The notes beneath the pieces were generated by a model, which was given only the letters and a program-made list of their open reading frames with translations, had not been told where the DNA came from and made no database searches. Shown here in pieces: positions 1-7,937 of a stretch of DNA of 24,126 nucleotides (within the stretch, counting starts at the first letter, position 1; every line of letters starts with the position of its first letter). Source of the DNA: a virus; the IMG/VR virus record IMGVR_UViG_3300046314_000016, positions 1 to 24,126 of that record. The stretch is one strand, 5' to 3'. The position numbers and the translations under genes were made by a program.

Positions 1-1454
1 GTCTTAAGCATGGCTTCGCGGCGAGCCTGTTCGGCCTTGGCAGCGGCACCAGACGCAACGGCGTAGAGTTGATTGACGAACGTGTTAAGCGGCATGGGCT
101 GCGAGACAGCCTTGTACTGGCTGGTGGCTGGGTCGAGGGCTACCTCGACAAACCCCTGGGGGGTCTGGGCGTACTGAACCCGAGCAGCTGTTGCCAACTG
201 CGACAGAGCTTGTTGGTTGCCGCCAATGGCTTGCGCTGAAGCGTCTACGAGCTGAGCAGAGTAACCACCAAAGCGGACCTTGTTGGCTTCCTCTCGGATT
301 TTGCTGGCGACTTCTGCAGTAGGTGCCATAGGCAACATGCGATTGAGTTCCTGCAGGCGCAACTGGGCCATGCGAGATTCCTGCTGGGCACGGGCCGACA
401 ACTGCGTAACTTGCTCAGGCGTGAACTGGACTTCGGGGATGGCAGGGGCTGCGGCGGGAGCAGCAGCTTGTGTGGGCGCAGCAGCTTGAGCGGGCGTAGG
501 AGCTGCACCGGGTGTATACCCACCGTTCTCGAACTGGAACTTGGTCGCAGCGATGCGCTGCAAGACCTGCGGGTCTTGCATGTTGAGTGGAGTGTTAGGC
601 GCTACGCCAAGCTGCTTTGCCACAAAGTTGACATAGCTCGCTGTACCAGCAGGTGTATTGCCCGGCGCATTGGCAGGAGACCACTTGCCCACGATCTGCT
701 CGACCGTGTTCAGCCCTTGCTGTCCATAAACTGACAACAAGCCAACTGCTGCACGTTCACCGGCAGCAGCGTCTGGGAAGATCGCAAAGCCTTGCGCGTC
801 AGCGCCTACGGCACCCATGCGGGTAGCGAAAGGACTGGCGATGATGTTGCCGGGGTTGTTGTTGCGAACGCCACGAGGAGCGTTGGCTGCTGGCGCGGTA
901 GGCGCAGTGGACCCAGTATTCAGTCGCTGGAGTTCCGCGAGGCGCTGGGCCTCTGTCATGGTAGCCGTAGCTGCGGCACCTTGTGGATTGGCAAAACGCT
1001 GCATGCGTGCGTCACGCAAAGCCGCCATATTCTGGGGCCCAGTCATGCCAGCTGGAGGAGTGTAACCAGCTACGTTCTCGTAGGGCGCAGTGCCCGGAGT
1101 ACCAGCTTTCGACAAGCGAACAGCCTCAGCAGTCGATTGATCAGGCGCGGCTGGGCGCATAAACGCAGACGGACCAGCAGCAGCAGGTGCTGCGGGAGCG
1201 GCAGAAGTAGCTTGTGTAGGAGATGGGAACGCAGGAGCCATAGCGCCGGGAGTCCCACCGGGCAGCGCCTCTGGACCCTCCACAGGCTGCATCAAACCTT
1301 GGCGGTACTGCTCGTTGCGCACGGACAAAGCATCTGCAGCACGCATGCGCTCCAGTGTACGGGCTTGGGTTTCCGCTGCGCGTTCTTCGTCAGCGAACTG
1401 ACGACCAGCAGTCTGGGCGGCGCTCAGGCCACCGATCAAAGATTGGATATTCAT
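1..1454 (-). CDS. Ejection/virion protein with internal peptidoglycan-hydrolase-like domain (3' end outside window)
   Basis: Translating the minus strand from the ATG at 1454 gives 484 residues with no stop before the window edge, so the C-terminus is missing. The start overlaps the stop of the upstream gene as ATGA. Residues 1-50 are charged and probably helical. Residues 60-190 are Ala/Pro-rich linker. Residues about 194-312 form a compact domain beginning with GVRNNNPGNI (195-204), followed by an aromatic/aliphatic core and an FVAKQLGV segment. This arrangement is typical of phage virion-associated muramidase or transglycosylase-like domains (family knowledge). Residues 313-345 are another Ala/Pro linker, then a Gln/Ala-rich helical part. 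The place after two other low-complexity virion proteins suggests an ejected internal protein that opens the peptidoglycan during DNA entry (inference). Enzymatic activity is not proven from the motif alone. Confidence 0.8.
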   Translation of the reverse strand, partial: MNIQSLIGGLSAAQTAGRQFADEERAAETQARTLERMRAADALSVRNEQYRQGLMQPVEGPEALPGGTPGAMAPAFPSPTQATSAAPAAPAAAGPSAFMRPAAPDQSTAEAVRLSKAGTPGTAPYENVAGYTPPAGMTGPQNMAALRDARMQRFANPQGAAATATMTEAQRLAELQRLNTGSTAPTAPAANAPRGVRNNNPGNIIASPFATRMGAVGADAQGFAIFPDAAAGERAAVGLLSVYGQQGLNTVEQIVGKWSPANAPGNTPAGTASYVNFVAKQLGVAPNTPLNMQDPQVLQRIAATKFQFENGGYTPGAAPTPAQAAAPTQAAAPAAAPAIPEVQFTPEQVTQLSARAQQESRMAQLRLQELNRMLPMAPTAEVASKIREEANKVRFGGYSAQLVDASAQAIGGNQQALSQLATAARVQYAQTPQGFVEVALDPATSQYKAVSQPMPLNTFVNQLYAVASGAAAKAEQARREAMLK

Positions 1455-2677
1455 CTGGCTGTTGCTCCTGCGGCTTTGGTGCGAGCGTCCTGCACGGTCT
1501 TGGTCGGCTGGCCGAGGTAGTCCTCGAGCAGTTTTTGCAGTTGTGCAGATGTCAACGCGCTTTGATTCTTGGTCGTTTCAGCCTGACGAGCGTAATAGTC
1601 CGCCACAGAGCTGGATGGAGTGTACGACAAACCGGGCACGGTAGAAGTGAGCCCCTTAGCCGAAGTCAGTGCCTGCTGCTGAGCTGCGCGGCCTGTGTCC
1701 AGACCCTTGGTGTACGCAGTAGTCGCAGCGGTGGAACCACCCAGCCGAGCACGGCGAACTTCGGCGTCGATAGCCGCTTGACTCAACCCGCGACGGGCCA
1801 AGTCCTTGCGCAGATTCTCAACCCCACGCTGGGTAGCGGCGGTCTGCTGGGCCATACCACGAATAGCCATTTCCTGTGGGTTGTATAGGCTGCGTGCTTC
1901 GTCAAACGACTGCTGAGCTTGTTGGTTAGATATACCAGCCATGCGTTGGTTCTCTGCAAGGGCTGCCATCTGCGACTGCTGGGCTTGCTCGCGCATTGCC
2001 AGTTCGCGCTGGATTTGCTGGTCGGCTACGCCTTGCTGTTGTCTGGCTGCGCTTGCGTTGCGTTGCCCTGCGAGAGCGCTCACCAAGCCGGAACCCAGCT
2101 TGACAACTTCGGCGTTTTCTTTGCCCCACGCTCCGAGTTCTTTGAGGCCAGCGTTTGCACGCTGCAAGAGCCCCGGCTGCTGCGCAGTCTGACCAAAACC
2201 GCCTTGCATAGCAGCAGTGGTGCCGCCCATACCACCCGTGATACCAGCCTGAGAAGGCGCTGCGTCAGTGGCGAACTGAGTGCTGCCCGAAGGGCCCATG
2301 GTAATGCCGGGCTGCGCACCTGCACCTGCACCGAAAGTGGCCGCGTACGCAGGTGCTGCGTTGACTGGGAGCCCGGGGGTAGTGTCGCTGAAGCCACCTT
2401 GCATGGCTGCAGTCGTGCCCGCACCAGTGTTAAACGTGTAGTCCCAGAATGGAGTTTGGGCAGGGGCAGTTGCGCCTTGCTGCGGCATGAACTGGGTGTC
2501 ACCAAACCCGTCCTGAAAAGCGCCGGAAGAGCCAGCGTTAGGCTGGTATGTGTTGTCCGCAGTGCCCTGCTGGTCAGCAAACTGCGTGTAGTCCACAGCA
2601 GGGGCGGTGTAGTCCGCCTGAGGGGCGGTGTAGTCAACACCGTCGTTGTACCCGTACCAGTCGATAAATTCATCCAT
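1451..2677 (-). CDS. Putative internal virion (ejection) protein, Gln/Ala-rich
   Basis: This 408-residue protein starts at the ATG at 2677. AAGGAG lies eight bases before that ATG, whereas the in-frame TTG at 2683 is too close to it. Residues 12-33 hold three DYT[AQ] units. Residues 34-170 are a low-complexity Gly/Thr/Gln/Pro region with two exact copies of GTTAAMQGGF (87-96 and 152-161) and a looser copy GAFQDGFGDT (52-61). Residues 170-345 are Gln/Ala/Arg-rich and should be long helices or coiled coil. No enzyme motif or signal peptide is visible. It lies between two other ejection-type proteins and shares the decapeptide with the upstream one. I infer a head-internal protein ejected with the DNA, comparable in role but not recognisably in sequence to T7 gp14-gp16 or P22 gp7/gp16/gp20. 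Confidence 0.75.
   Translation of the reverse strand: MDEFIDWYGYNDGVDYTAPQADYTAPAVDYTQFADQQGTADNTYQPNAGSSGAFQDGFGDTQFMPQQGATAPAQTPFWDYTFNTGAGTTAAMQGGFSDTTPGLPVNAAPAYAATFGAGAGAQPGITMGPSGSTQFATDAAPSQAGITGGMGGTTAAMQGGFGQTAQQPGLLQRANAGLKELGAWGKENAEVVKLGSGLVSALAGQRNASAARQQQGVADQQIQRELAMREQAQQSQMAALAENQRMAGISNQQAQQSFDEARSLYNPQEMAIRGMAQQTAATQRGVENLRKDLARRGLSQAAIDAEVRRARLGGSTAATTAYTKGLDTGRAAQQQALTSAKGLTSTVPGLSYTPSSSVADYYARQAETTKNQSALTSAQLQKLLEDYLGQPTKTVQDARTKAAGATAR
2195..2224 (-). repeat. Shared decapeptide repeat, copy 1
   Basis: This segment encodes GTTAAMQGGF (residues 152-161 of the ejection protein at 1451-2677). The same ten residues are encoded at 2390-2419 and at 3430-3459. Confidence 0.85.
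2390..2419 (-). repeat. Shared decapeptide repeat, copy 2
   Basis: Encodes GTTAAMQGGF (residues 87-96 of the protein at 1451-2677). At the DNA level it differs from the other copies mainly at third codon positions, so selection appears to act on the peptide. Confidence 0.85.
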
Positions 2678-2679
2678 GA

Positions 2680-4245
2680 TCAAGACTCCTTCGGCACGTC
2701 TGCGTACCGGCGTAACAGATTATCGAAGAATTCCTGCCCTTTTGCGCGTACAACATGCTCAGGAATGATGTATTCACCGTTGGCTACGCGCACAGGCTCA
2801 CCAGTTGACTCATTGACCGTACCGATCGAGTCTGAGCGCCCAGTGCCGGGGCCACGAATCATGCCACCACGATTCATGCCGGGAGCTGCAGGCGTTACAG
2901 CAGCTGCGCTTGTGGGAGGTACTTGCCCAGCAGGTGTGCTTTGCGCCAAGGCACGTGCCGTAGCAATGATCTTCGTGACGACAGACGGGTCGTACGCTGC
3001 TGGCAAGGGAGTCATTCCCTGCGCAGCAACAAACTGGCGCAGTTGTGGGTACAGTGATGGGTTGAACATGGCAGCTTCTGCCACACGGCCCATGGTTGTA
3101 ACTTCTTCGGGAGTCAACTCACCAGAATCCATGAGCTGCTGGGCACGAGCGACGATGCTCTGGCGCATTTGTGGGTTACGCAAAATGGCGTTCACGCGGT
3201 CGTTGACCGACGCGTTTGAGGGTACAGCACCCATAGCGATGCGACCACCTCCAGCAAAACCCATGGCGAGCAAAGGGCCTCCATCAGCGTAGCGCTTCGT
3301 GATGCCGGGGCGTTCTCCGATGAGACCGCCGTCAGCCCAGCCGCCGACCCCTGAATTATCTGCAGCAGTTGAATCCGCAGGCGAGCCAACGCTATCTGTA
3401 CCGGTGTCCGTACCTGTAGTGCCGGATCCAAAGCCTCCTTGCATAGCTGCAGTCGTGCCCTGAGTTCCTTGGCCAACCGTAGTGCCTTGGGAAGTCGGCC
3501 CCATGTCAACAACAGGAATGGCCTCTTGCTGTTCCTGCGTGTTGGGTGTGCTGAACGCGTTAACAACTGTACCAAGCCCAATCTGCCCTATTGTTCCCAG
3601 CGCGTCCATTGCAACACCGCCTGATGCAGAGCTACCAAGCGCTGAACCTACGATACCGCCAATAGGACCAGCCACAGCATTTCCTATTAACCCACCAACC
3701 GTAGAGCCTAATTGCGAATTACTCACAGAACCAGTCGACAACCCGGTAACACCAAGTCCGAGAGCAGCTGCGCCAAGTGGAGAAGCGCCCATTAGGCCTG
3801 CTCCGAAAGCTGCTGCGGGGCCAAGGTTGCCCTGAGAAGCTGCAGCCACAGAGCCGAGTGCGCCAGAGGCCATACCGAGTCCTAGGTTGCCAGTAAGCCC
3901 GGCAGCCAAACCACCAAGAGACGCAACCGTGCCCAAGCCTGCCGCAGTACCGGGCGAAACGCCACCGCCAGTGGTGGCACCAGTGGCTACACTCTCGCCG
4001 CCCCCAAAGCCAGACTCTGTCGGGGTCTGCACAAAGCCGGACTCAGGCGTCTCATACGCAGAAGCAGCAGGAGTAGAGAAGCCAGCGTTTACGTTATTCG
4101 CAGGGCGCGATGATTGCACAGTGGGGGCTTCAGGTCTGAAATAGTCGACTGCTGTGCCACGGCCTGTGCTGCCAAAATACTGCACGCCTGACGTGGGTGT
4201 CAGCCCAGCTTGTGGGTACAACGAGCGCTCAAGGGAGGAGGCCAT
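2680..4245 (-). CDS. Putative internal virion (ejection) protein with glycine-zipper region
   Basis: The 521-residue product starts at the ATG at 4245 after AAGGA. Residues 97-235 are very Gly/Ala-rich with repeated GxxxG spacing, for example GGLIGNAVAGPIGG near 184-197. Such glycine zippers pack into membranes and would suit a channel formed during DNA entry (inference). Residues 263-272 are GTTAAMQGGF, also found twice in the next gene. Residues 303-340 contain several [WYF]xxGG[hydrophobic] units (WADGGLI, YADGGPL, FAGGGRI). A further unit opens the C-terminal block: GGMIRGPGTGRSDSI at 460-474 followed by GEYIIP at 490-495. That block is a familiar ending of phage ejection or tape-measure-like proteins (family knowledge). 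No catalytic motif is visible. The tail-end position fits a head-internal or tail-tip role. Confidence 0.75.
   Translation of the reverse strand: MASSLERSLYPQAGLTPTSGVQYFGSTGRGTAVDYFRPEAPTVQSSRPANNVNAGFSTPAASAYETPESGFVQTPTESGFGGGESVATGATTGGGVSPGTAAGLGTVASLGGLAAGLTGNLGLGMASGALGSVAAASQGNLGPAAAFGAGLMGASPLGAAALGLGVTGLSTGSVSNSQLGSTVGGLIGNAVAGPIGGIVGSALGSSASGGVAMDALGTIGQIGLGTVVNAFSTPNTQEQQEAIPVVDMGPTSQGTTVGQGTQGTTAAMQGGFGSGTTGTDTGTDSVGSPADSTAADNSGVGGWADGGLIGERPGITKRYADGGPLLAMGFAGGGRIAMGAVPSNASVNDRVNAILRNPQMRQSIVARAQQLMDSGELTPEEVTTMGRVAEAAMFNPSLYPQLRQFVAAQGMTPLPAAYDPSVVTKIIATARALAQSTPAGQVPPTSAAAVTPAAPGMNRGGMIRGPGTGRSDSIGTVNESTGEPVRVANGEYIIPEHVVRAKGQEFFDNLLRRYADVPKES
3430..3459 (-). repeat. Shared decapeptide repeat, copy 3 (in the neighbouring gene)
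   Basis: Encodes GTTAAMQGGF (residues 263-272 of the ejection protein at 2680-4245), followed by a Gly/Thr-rich GSGTTGTDTGTD stretch. The presence of the same decapeptide in two adjacent genes suggests duplication, recombination or a common binding function. Confidence 0.85.
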
Positions 4246-4246
4246 C

Positions 4247-4594
4247 TTAGTTCCTTACGTTCTGCAAGAGCGCATTGAGCGCATTCTGAATGTTGGCGAC
4301 ATCGACAGCAAGCTGCTGCATGTCATTAAGCAATTTTACATAGTCGCTGCGTGCAGGGACATCAATGGGTCCACCACTCGTGGTGATTGTGTAATAGTCT
4401 CCGCGAGCGGACAACTGCTTCATGACTTGCCGGTCCGCAGGCTCGACGACGACGGAGTCATTTGTTACTACGCGCCCGGGGCCACGCTGTCCCAGCATGA
4501 TCTCGATATTTTCCTTCATTGCGGACAGCACGTCATACTGCCACTGTGGAATCTGCTCCGAAGGGATTGCAGGGATACCTTGGAACTTAGGCAT
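4247..4594 (-). CDS. Small phage structural-module protein, function unknown
   Basis: This 115-residue protein is best started at the ATG at 4594, which shares one base with the stop of the upstream nozzle-like gene (TGATG). A TTG one codon upstream is possible but less likely. The N-terminus is Pro-rich (QGIPAIPSEQIPQW). The centre has mixed polar sequence with a YYTITTSGG strand, and residues 85-115 form a Leu/Asn-rich helix that could be a coiled coil. I do not recognise a named family. Its place between the tail nozzle and the ejection proteins suggests a small virion or assembly protein, for example one forming a tail plug or needle-like stalk. That role is inference only. Confidence 0.75.
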   Translation of the reverse strand: MPKFQGIPAIPSEQIPQWQYDVLSAMKENIEIMLGQRGPGRVVTNDSVVVEPADRQVMKQLSARGDYYTITTSGGPIDVPARSDYVKLLNDMQQLAVDVANIQNALNALLQNVRN

Positions 4595-6627
4595 CAAGCA
4601 CCTCTCAGACCAGACATGGTCTCAGCCAAGTGAATCGCCCGAACCCGTACGTTGGTCGCTACTCGAATCTCGAACGTGTCTGCGCGGTACCCTGCCGGTA
4701 AGCGGAACGCGTCGTCGTTTTGACGAGATGCGGTGTACACCAACTTTTTGTTGACATACAGCTGAAACGTAGCCGCCCGATAGCTTTGTTTGAACAAGGA
4801 TAGGTTGCTACCTGCAACGACATGCTGGTTCACAAGCGCCGTACCCAGTGCTCCAAAGCCATCTAGTCCAGAGTCAATAATGGCTTGGTTGGCTGCAAGG
4901 ATCGCGGCATTTTCTGCCTCAAGTGCTGCTTCGTCTTCGTCGCTTTGGTAGTCCGCGATAACCCGTGCTGCGCCCATGTTGATAGGCTGCTTGGTCGTGA
5001 AAACCTTGGACTTCCAGTCAAGGATCGCGTTACCAATGTTTGGCGAATTCCATAGGTTCACAACGCCGTCATGCGCGTAATAAAACCGATCGGTCTTGGC
5101 TTCGTAGTACGCAGCTGAAAAAACAATGTCCGTCTGCACCAGATGGCCGCCAACCTGATCATTGCGCTCAAATAGAAACGTGTGCGTGTTGTCAGAACCA
5201 AAATATCGGCCACGGTAGTATGCGCCGTAGACCATAGAAGGCGTCACCGCAGCCGACCAAGTGGACCAACTGTGCACGTTCTTCGTCAGGTAGTCTGTAC
5301 CAATCGTCGTTGAGTACACAGCCAAACCGCCAGCAGATGCCCACACCACACCAAAGCCGATGTTGATGATGGACCGTTTGGACACGCAGGGCAAGATGTA
5401 GTCCGTACGAGCGCGAGAGATGGCTTCTGGGTTGTTGCCGTCAAACTTCCATGGGGTGCGGTCAGTCAGTGCCAACAGCGTGGTGCCATAGGCACCAAGG
5501 CCGACGATCTGTGCGTCAACCTGCTGGCGGTACTTGATAGGCCACGCGTGTGGGTGCCCGGGCTCCGAGAAGCAAACCGTGTTGCCGAAAAAGCCCACCA
5601 TCATGCCGTTGTGGATGGCCATCAGGCCTTGCATCGTGGGTTCAGGAGCGTCGTAGTCCTCAGACTCCAGCACTGTATCCAGTGAAGACACATCAATGTC
5701 GTCGACGAAACTCGTGGTGCCGAGGGCTATCTCGCCCACGCGAAAATACACAGTGCCTGACACAGTGGCTACAGTGCGGTAGACACGCACCTTCATGTTG
5801 GTTGTCTGATACCCAGTGCCGTGTGTCCACGAAGCGGGCAAGCCCGAGACGGTAACAGTCTGGCCTTCCTTCACAAAGATGGTAGCCGATGGCTCAGATG
5901 GCACAGACTCCTCATCCCAGTCAGTCACATACGTAAAAACGTAGTTGCGTGGCCCAGTGACACCCGCAAGATCAACACGGCCTGCTGTATCTGCTGTAGC
6001 CGACTCAGCGGTACCAAAATTGAAGTAGCTGAACGTGGTGCTGTCGATGACTGTTACCTGCACATTGGTCAGGTTGTATCCAGTGCCGCCAAACGACGTT
6101 GTGGTGACATAGTCACCTGTTGTCAGTCCATGCGCAGCGCTTGTGACGATCGTTGCCGTGTTGCCCGCATCGCGTGAGCGCGTGACAGAAGACTTCTGTG
6201 TGAACGCCGTCGCTGTAGCGATAGGCACAGCCGTGGGCAATGGGAGACCGAGGATGTAGCTCGCAGTAGGGTACTGGGCACCGCTGGTTGCAAGATCATA
6301 GTTCGTTGCCTTGGGTGCGCCATCGCCTGTGAAGTACACGCGCTGCGTGGTGTCACCCTCGATTTGGGACGTAGCAACGTCAACGTCTGTTATCCAGTGC
6401 AGCCACTTATTGTCTCCAGTGATGGGGTCAACCAGAGGATAGATGGTCTGCACTACGCCAGTCTTGTCCAGTGTAGCAATTGCCTCAGCCCTGCGGTACG
6501 GCAGCAAGTCCCCAGACGACAAGTCGAGGTTGTACGCGTACTGGGCTACCGTGTCCGGTAACAGCTCAGGACTGATCTTTGGCGCTTCCCCAAAGAAGCG
6601 CTGGATTTTTAGAGCGACACCGGCCAC
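4594..6627 (-). CDS. Tail nozzle / stabilisation-type structural protein
   Basis: The 677-residue product starts at GTG 6627, preceded by GAGGGATAGG. The N-terminus (IQRFFGEAPKISPELLPDT, then a DLSSGDLLPYRR segment) and the C-terminus (GYRADTFEI followed by AIHLAETMSGL) match in style a large family of podovirus tail proteins of 600-800 residues. These are usually annotated as tail nozzle, tubular protein B-like or stabilisation protein (family knowledge). The body alternates beta-strand-rich segments, with a fibronectin-like stretch around residues 225-320 (YVFTYVTDWDEESVPSE) and propeller-like repeats in the middle. There is no transmembrane segment or signal peptide. It would form the distal tail tube below the adaptor and carry the fibres. 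The exact subfamily (T7 gp12 versus P22 gp10-like) cannot be settled by eye. Confidence 0.75.
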   Translation of the reverse strand: MAGVALKIQRFFGEAPKISPELLPDTVAQYAYNLDLSSGDLLPYRRAEAIATLDKTGVVQTIYPLVDPITGDNKWLHWITDVDVATSQIEGDTTQRVYFTGDGAPKATNYDLATSGAQYPTASYILGLPLPTAVPIATATAFTQKSSVTRSRDAGNTATIVTSAAHGLTTGDYVTTTSFGGTGYNLTNVQVTVIDSTTFSYFNFGTAESATADTAGRVDLAGVTGPRNYVFTYVTDWDEESVPSEPSATIFVKEGQTVTVSGLPASWTHGTGYQTTNMKVRVYRTVATVSGTVYFRVGEIALGTTSFVDDIDVSSLDTVLESEDYDAPEPTMQGLMAIHNGMMVGFFGNTVCFSEPGHPHAWPIKYRQQVDAQIVGLGAYGTTLLALTDRTPWKFDGNNPEAISRARTDYILPCVSKRSIINIGFGVVWASAGGLAVYSTTIGTDYLTKNVHSWSTWSAAVTPSMVYGAYYRGRYFGSDNTHTFLFERNDQVGGHLVQTDIVFSAAYYEAKTDRFYYAHDGVVNLWNSPNIGNAILDWKSKVFTTKQPINMGAARVIADYQSDEDEAALEAENAAILAANQAIIDSGLDGFGALGTALVNQHVVAGSNLSLFKQSYRAATFQLYVNKKLVYTASRQNDDAFRLPAGYRADTFEIRVATNVRVRAIHLAETMSGLRGA

Positions 6628-6641
6628 AGCCTATCCCTCGT

Positions 6642-6860
6642 TTACTTCTTGACCATGCCACCGCACACGTAGGGCGTAGCTTTCTTGGTCATCTTGACCA
6701 TGCCACCGTTCTTGTAACCCATGGCACTGATCTTGGCGCGGTCTTTGGCGTCTTGCGCCTCTTGCTTGGCCTCAGTGATCTTGGCAGTGGTAGCTGGATT
6801 CTCAGGTGTACGGCGGGGCTTGTAAGCATCCATGGTGCCGGGGCGGGAAGAAGCGCTCAT
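6642..6860 (-). CDS. Small basic protein with two GGMVK motifs
   Basis: This 72-residue protein starts at the ATG at 6860 after a GAAAGGAAC ribosome site. Residues 20-45 are a charged Ala/Lys/Glu helix. Residues 47-72 contain YKNGGMVK and CGGMVKK, two copies of the same GG-hydrophobic-Lys unit separated by a Lys/Thr-rich linker. The same kind of GG unit occurs four times in the ejection protein at 2680-4245. The gene lies alone between the endolysin and the nozzle gene. Function is unknown. The shared motif suggests it belongs to the internal head or tail-plug proteins, but this is inference. Confidence 0.7.
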   Translation of the reverse strand: MSASSRPGTMDAYKPRRTPENPATTAKITEAKQEAQDAKDRAKISAMGYKNGGMVKMTKKATPYVCGGMVKK

Positions 6861-6893
6861 GATGAGTTCCTTTCGTTGGGGAGTTCCTGCATT

Positions 6894-6931
6894 GTAAGCT
6901 GACCAGCCAGAGCTGGCTAGTGGGTGCTTAC
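6894..6931 (-). other. Long intergenic inverted repeat after the endolysin gene
   Basis: The outer arms gtaagc (6894-6899) and gcttac (6926-6931) are perfect complements. They enclose an inner arm pair agccag/ctggct (6905-6910 and 6913-6918). On the minus (coding) strand no T-run follows, so this is not a canonical intrinsic terminator for the late transcript. On the plus strand TTTT follows at 6932-6935. It fills most of the 73-base gap between the lysis genes and the next gene and may be a processing, pausing or antisense-termination structure. Confidence 0.5.
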
Positions 6932-6933
6932 TT

Positions 6934-7446
6934 TTAGGCGATCATCGAGCTAGCAACTGTCTGAACTTCCGCTACGCGGCGGCCCCAGCCCTTGCCAAAG
7001 GTGTCCCAGTTCTGCAGGTCCATCAAGAACGATAGGCGACGCTTGGCATAGTCTTCAACCAGCTCAGCGGGATCGAATGCAGCAACAGCAGCCAAAGTCT
7101 TCGGACCAATGCCCCCGTCAGGCTCAACACCCACGCAAGATTGCAGCCACTTGGCTGCACGCCCCGGGCCAGAATTGACAGCTGCATCGAACACAGCGTA
7201 GTCAACCCCTGTTGGCAGCTCGTCACCCTTGATCTTGTCCCAGTACTTCGCCTTGTACATGGGGCCTACGGCCTCAGGCGTCAGCGCACGCATCTGTTTC
7301 TCGTCCACTGGGTGGCCCACCCACTCCTCCCAGACCTTCTGTGTCACGCCAAGGTTGGTGCGTCCGCCCGGATCGGATGGATGGTTGACATAACCCCCTT
7401 CGTGATGAAGAACGGCCTTGAGCGCGGAGTCAAAATTCGCTTTCAT
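6934..7446 (-). CDS. Endolysin, glycoside hydrolase family 108 muramidase
   Basis: The 170-residue enzyme is predicted to cut the MurNAc-GlcNAc bond of peptidoglycan at the end of infection. The N-terminal GH108 signature is clear: HHEGGY with the catalytic Glu at residue 16, DPGG at 25-28, and RTNLGVT at 29-35. Residues 85-120 carry the FDAAVNSGPGRAAKWLQ segment and a GGIGPKT motif, the usual C-terminal PG_binding_3-type part. Length fits the family (about 160-190). There is no signal peptide or membrane anchor, so release depends on the holins encoded just upstream. The start overlaps the stop of the 3TM holin gene (ATGA), indicating coupled translation. The assignment is firm. Confidence 0.93.
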   Translation of the reverse strand: MKANFDSALKAVLHHEGGYVNHPSDPGGRTNLGVTQKVWEEWVGHPVDEKQMRALTPEAVGPMYKAKYWDKIKGDELPTGVDYAVFDAAVNSGPGRAAKWLQSCVGVEPDGGIGPKTLAAVAAFDPAELVEDYAKRRLSFLMDLQNWDTFGKGWGRRVAEVQTVASSMIA

Positions 7447-7937
7447 TTGCCACCTTTCGTGAGCGCGACGGTCTTGTCTTGAGAAGATTTAGAAGACCCG
7501 AAATAATATGACAATACTTGCTGTGCGCTGGCGGTCATAAAGCCCAGTGCGAAGATGATGAGCTGCTGCTGCTCTGTAGGCACAATCTTGAACAGCAAAA
7601 TACCAACAAACACATATGTCAGTGCCACAGTGCCCACAGCCAGTATGGGCATGACCATCTGAGCGAACTTGCTGCCACCAGCAGCAGCCAACCCCACTTC
7701 CCGGTCACGAGCGCTATCGCGGTCCTTGGACTCCAGCTCAAACTGCTTCAAGTCTATTTCCGCAAGTTTCGCAGCCGCTTGCGGGTCTGCTTGGAGGGCT
7801 TGTGTGACTGCTTCAACTGTGTCGGCAACACCCATTTTGTCAGCAATTGCCTTAACAGCCATGCCGCCCAGAGGGCCAGCAACAACAGTAGCCAGTGCAG
7901 GAGCTGCAGACTTGAGAAGAGCGAGTAGTTCATTCAT
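7443..7937 (-). CDS. 3TM-type phage holin
   Basis: The protein has 164 residues. The N-terminal stretch ALATVVAGPLGGMAVKAIA could be a first membrane or amphipathic segment. Residues about 30-88 are charged and helical. Two clear membrane spans follow: MVMPILAVGTVALTYVFVGI and IIFALGFMTASAQQVLSYYF. The C-terminal tail GSSKSSQDKT is a hallmark ending of the GTA_holin_3TM-like family (family knowledge). It is located directly before, and translationally coupled to, the GH108 endolysin. It probably forms the inner-membrane lesion or supports it. The start shares one base with the preceding stop (TAATG). A second, T7-type holin lies 600 bases upstream, so the division of labour between the two is unknown. 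Confidence 0.85.
   Translation of the reverse strand: MNELLALLKSAAPALATVVAGPLGGMAVKAIADKMGVADTVEAVTQALQADPQAAAKLAEIDLKQFELESKDRDSARDREVGLAAAGGSKFAQMVMPILAVGTVALTYVFVGILLFKIVPTEQQQLIIFALGFMTASAQQVLSYYFGSSKSSQDKTVALTKGGK

Noticed and set aside
245-523. Short minus-strand reading frame with Pro/Leu-rich product
   Set aside because: It lies in another frame of the partial ejection-protein gene, whose own frame is open across the whole region and has a recognisable domain.
1919-3292. 457-codon plus-strand reading frame
   Set aside because: Antisense to two ejection-protein genes, rich in Arg/Cys/Ser, no ribosome site or recognisable domain.
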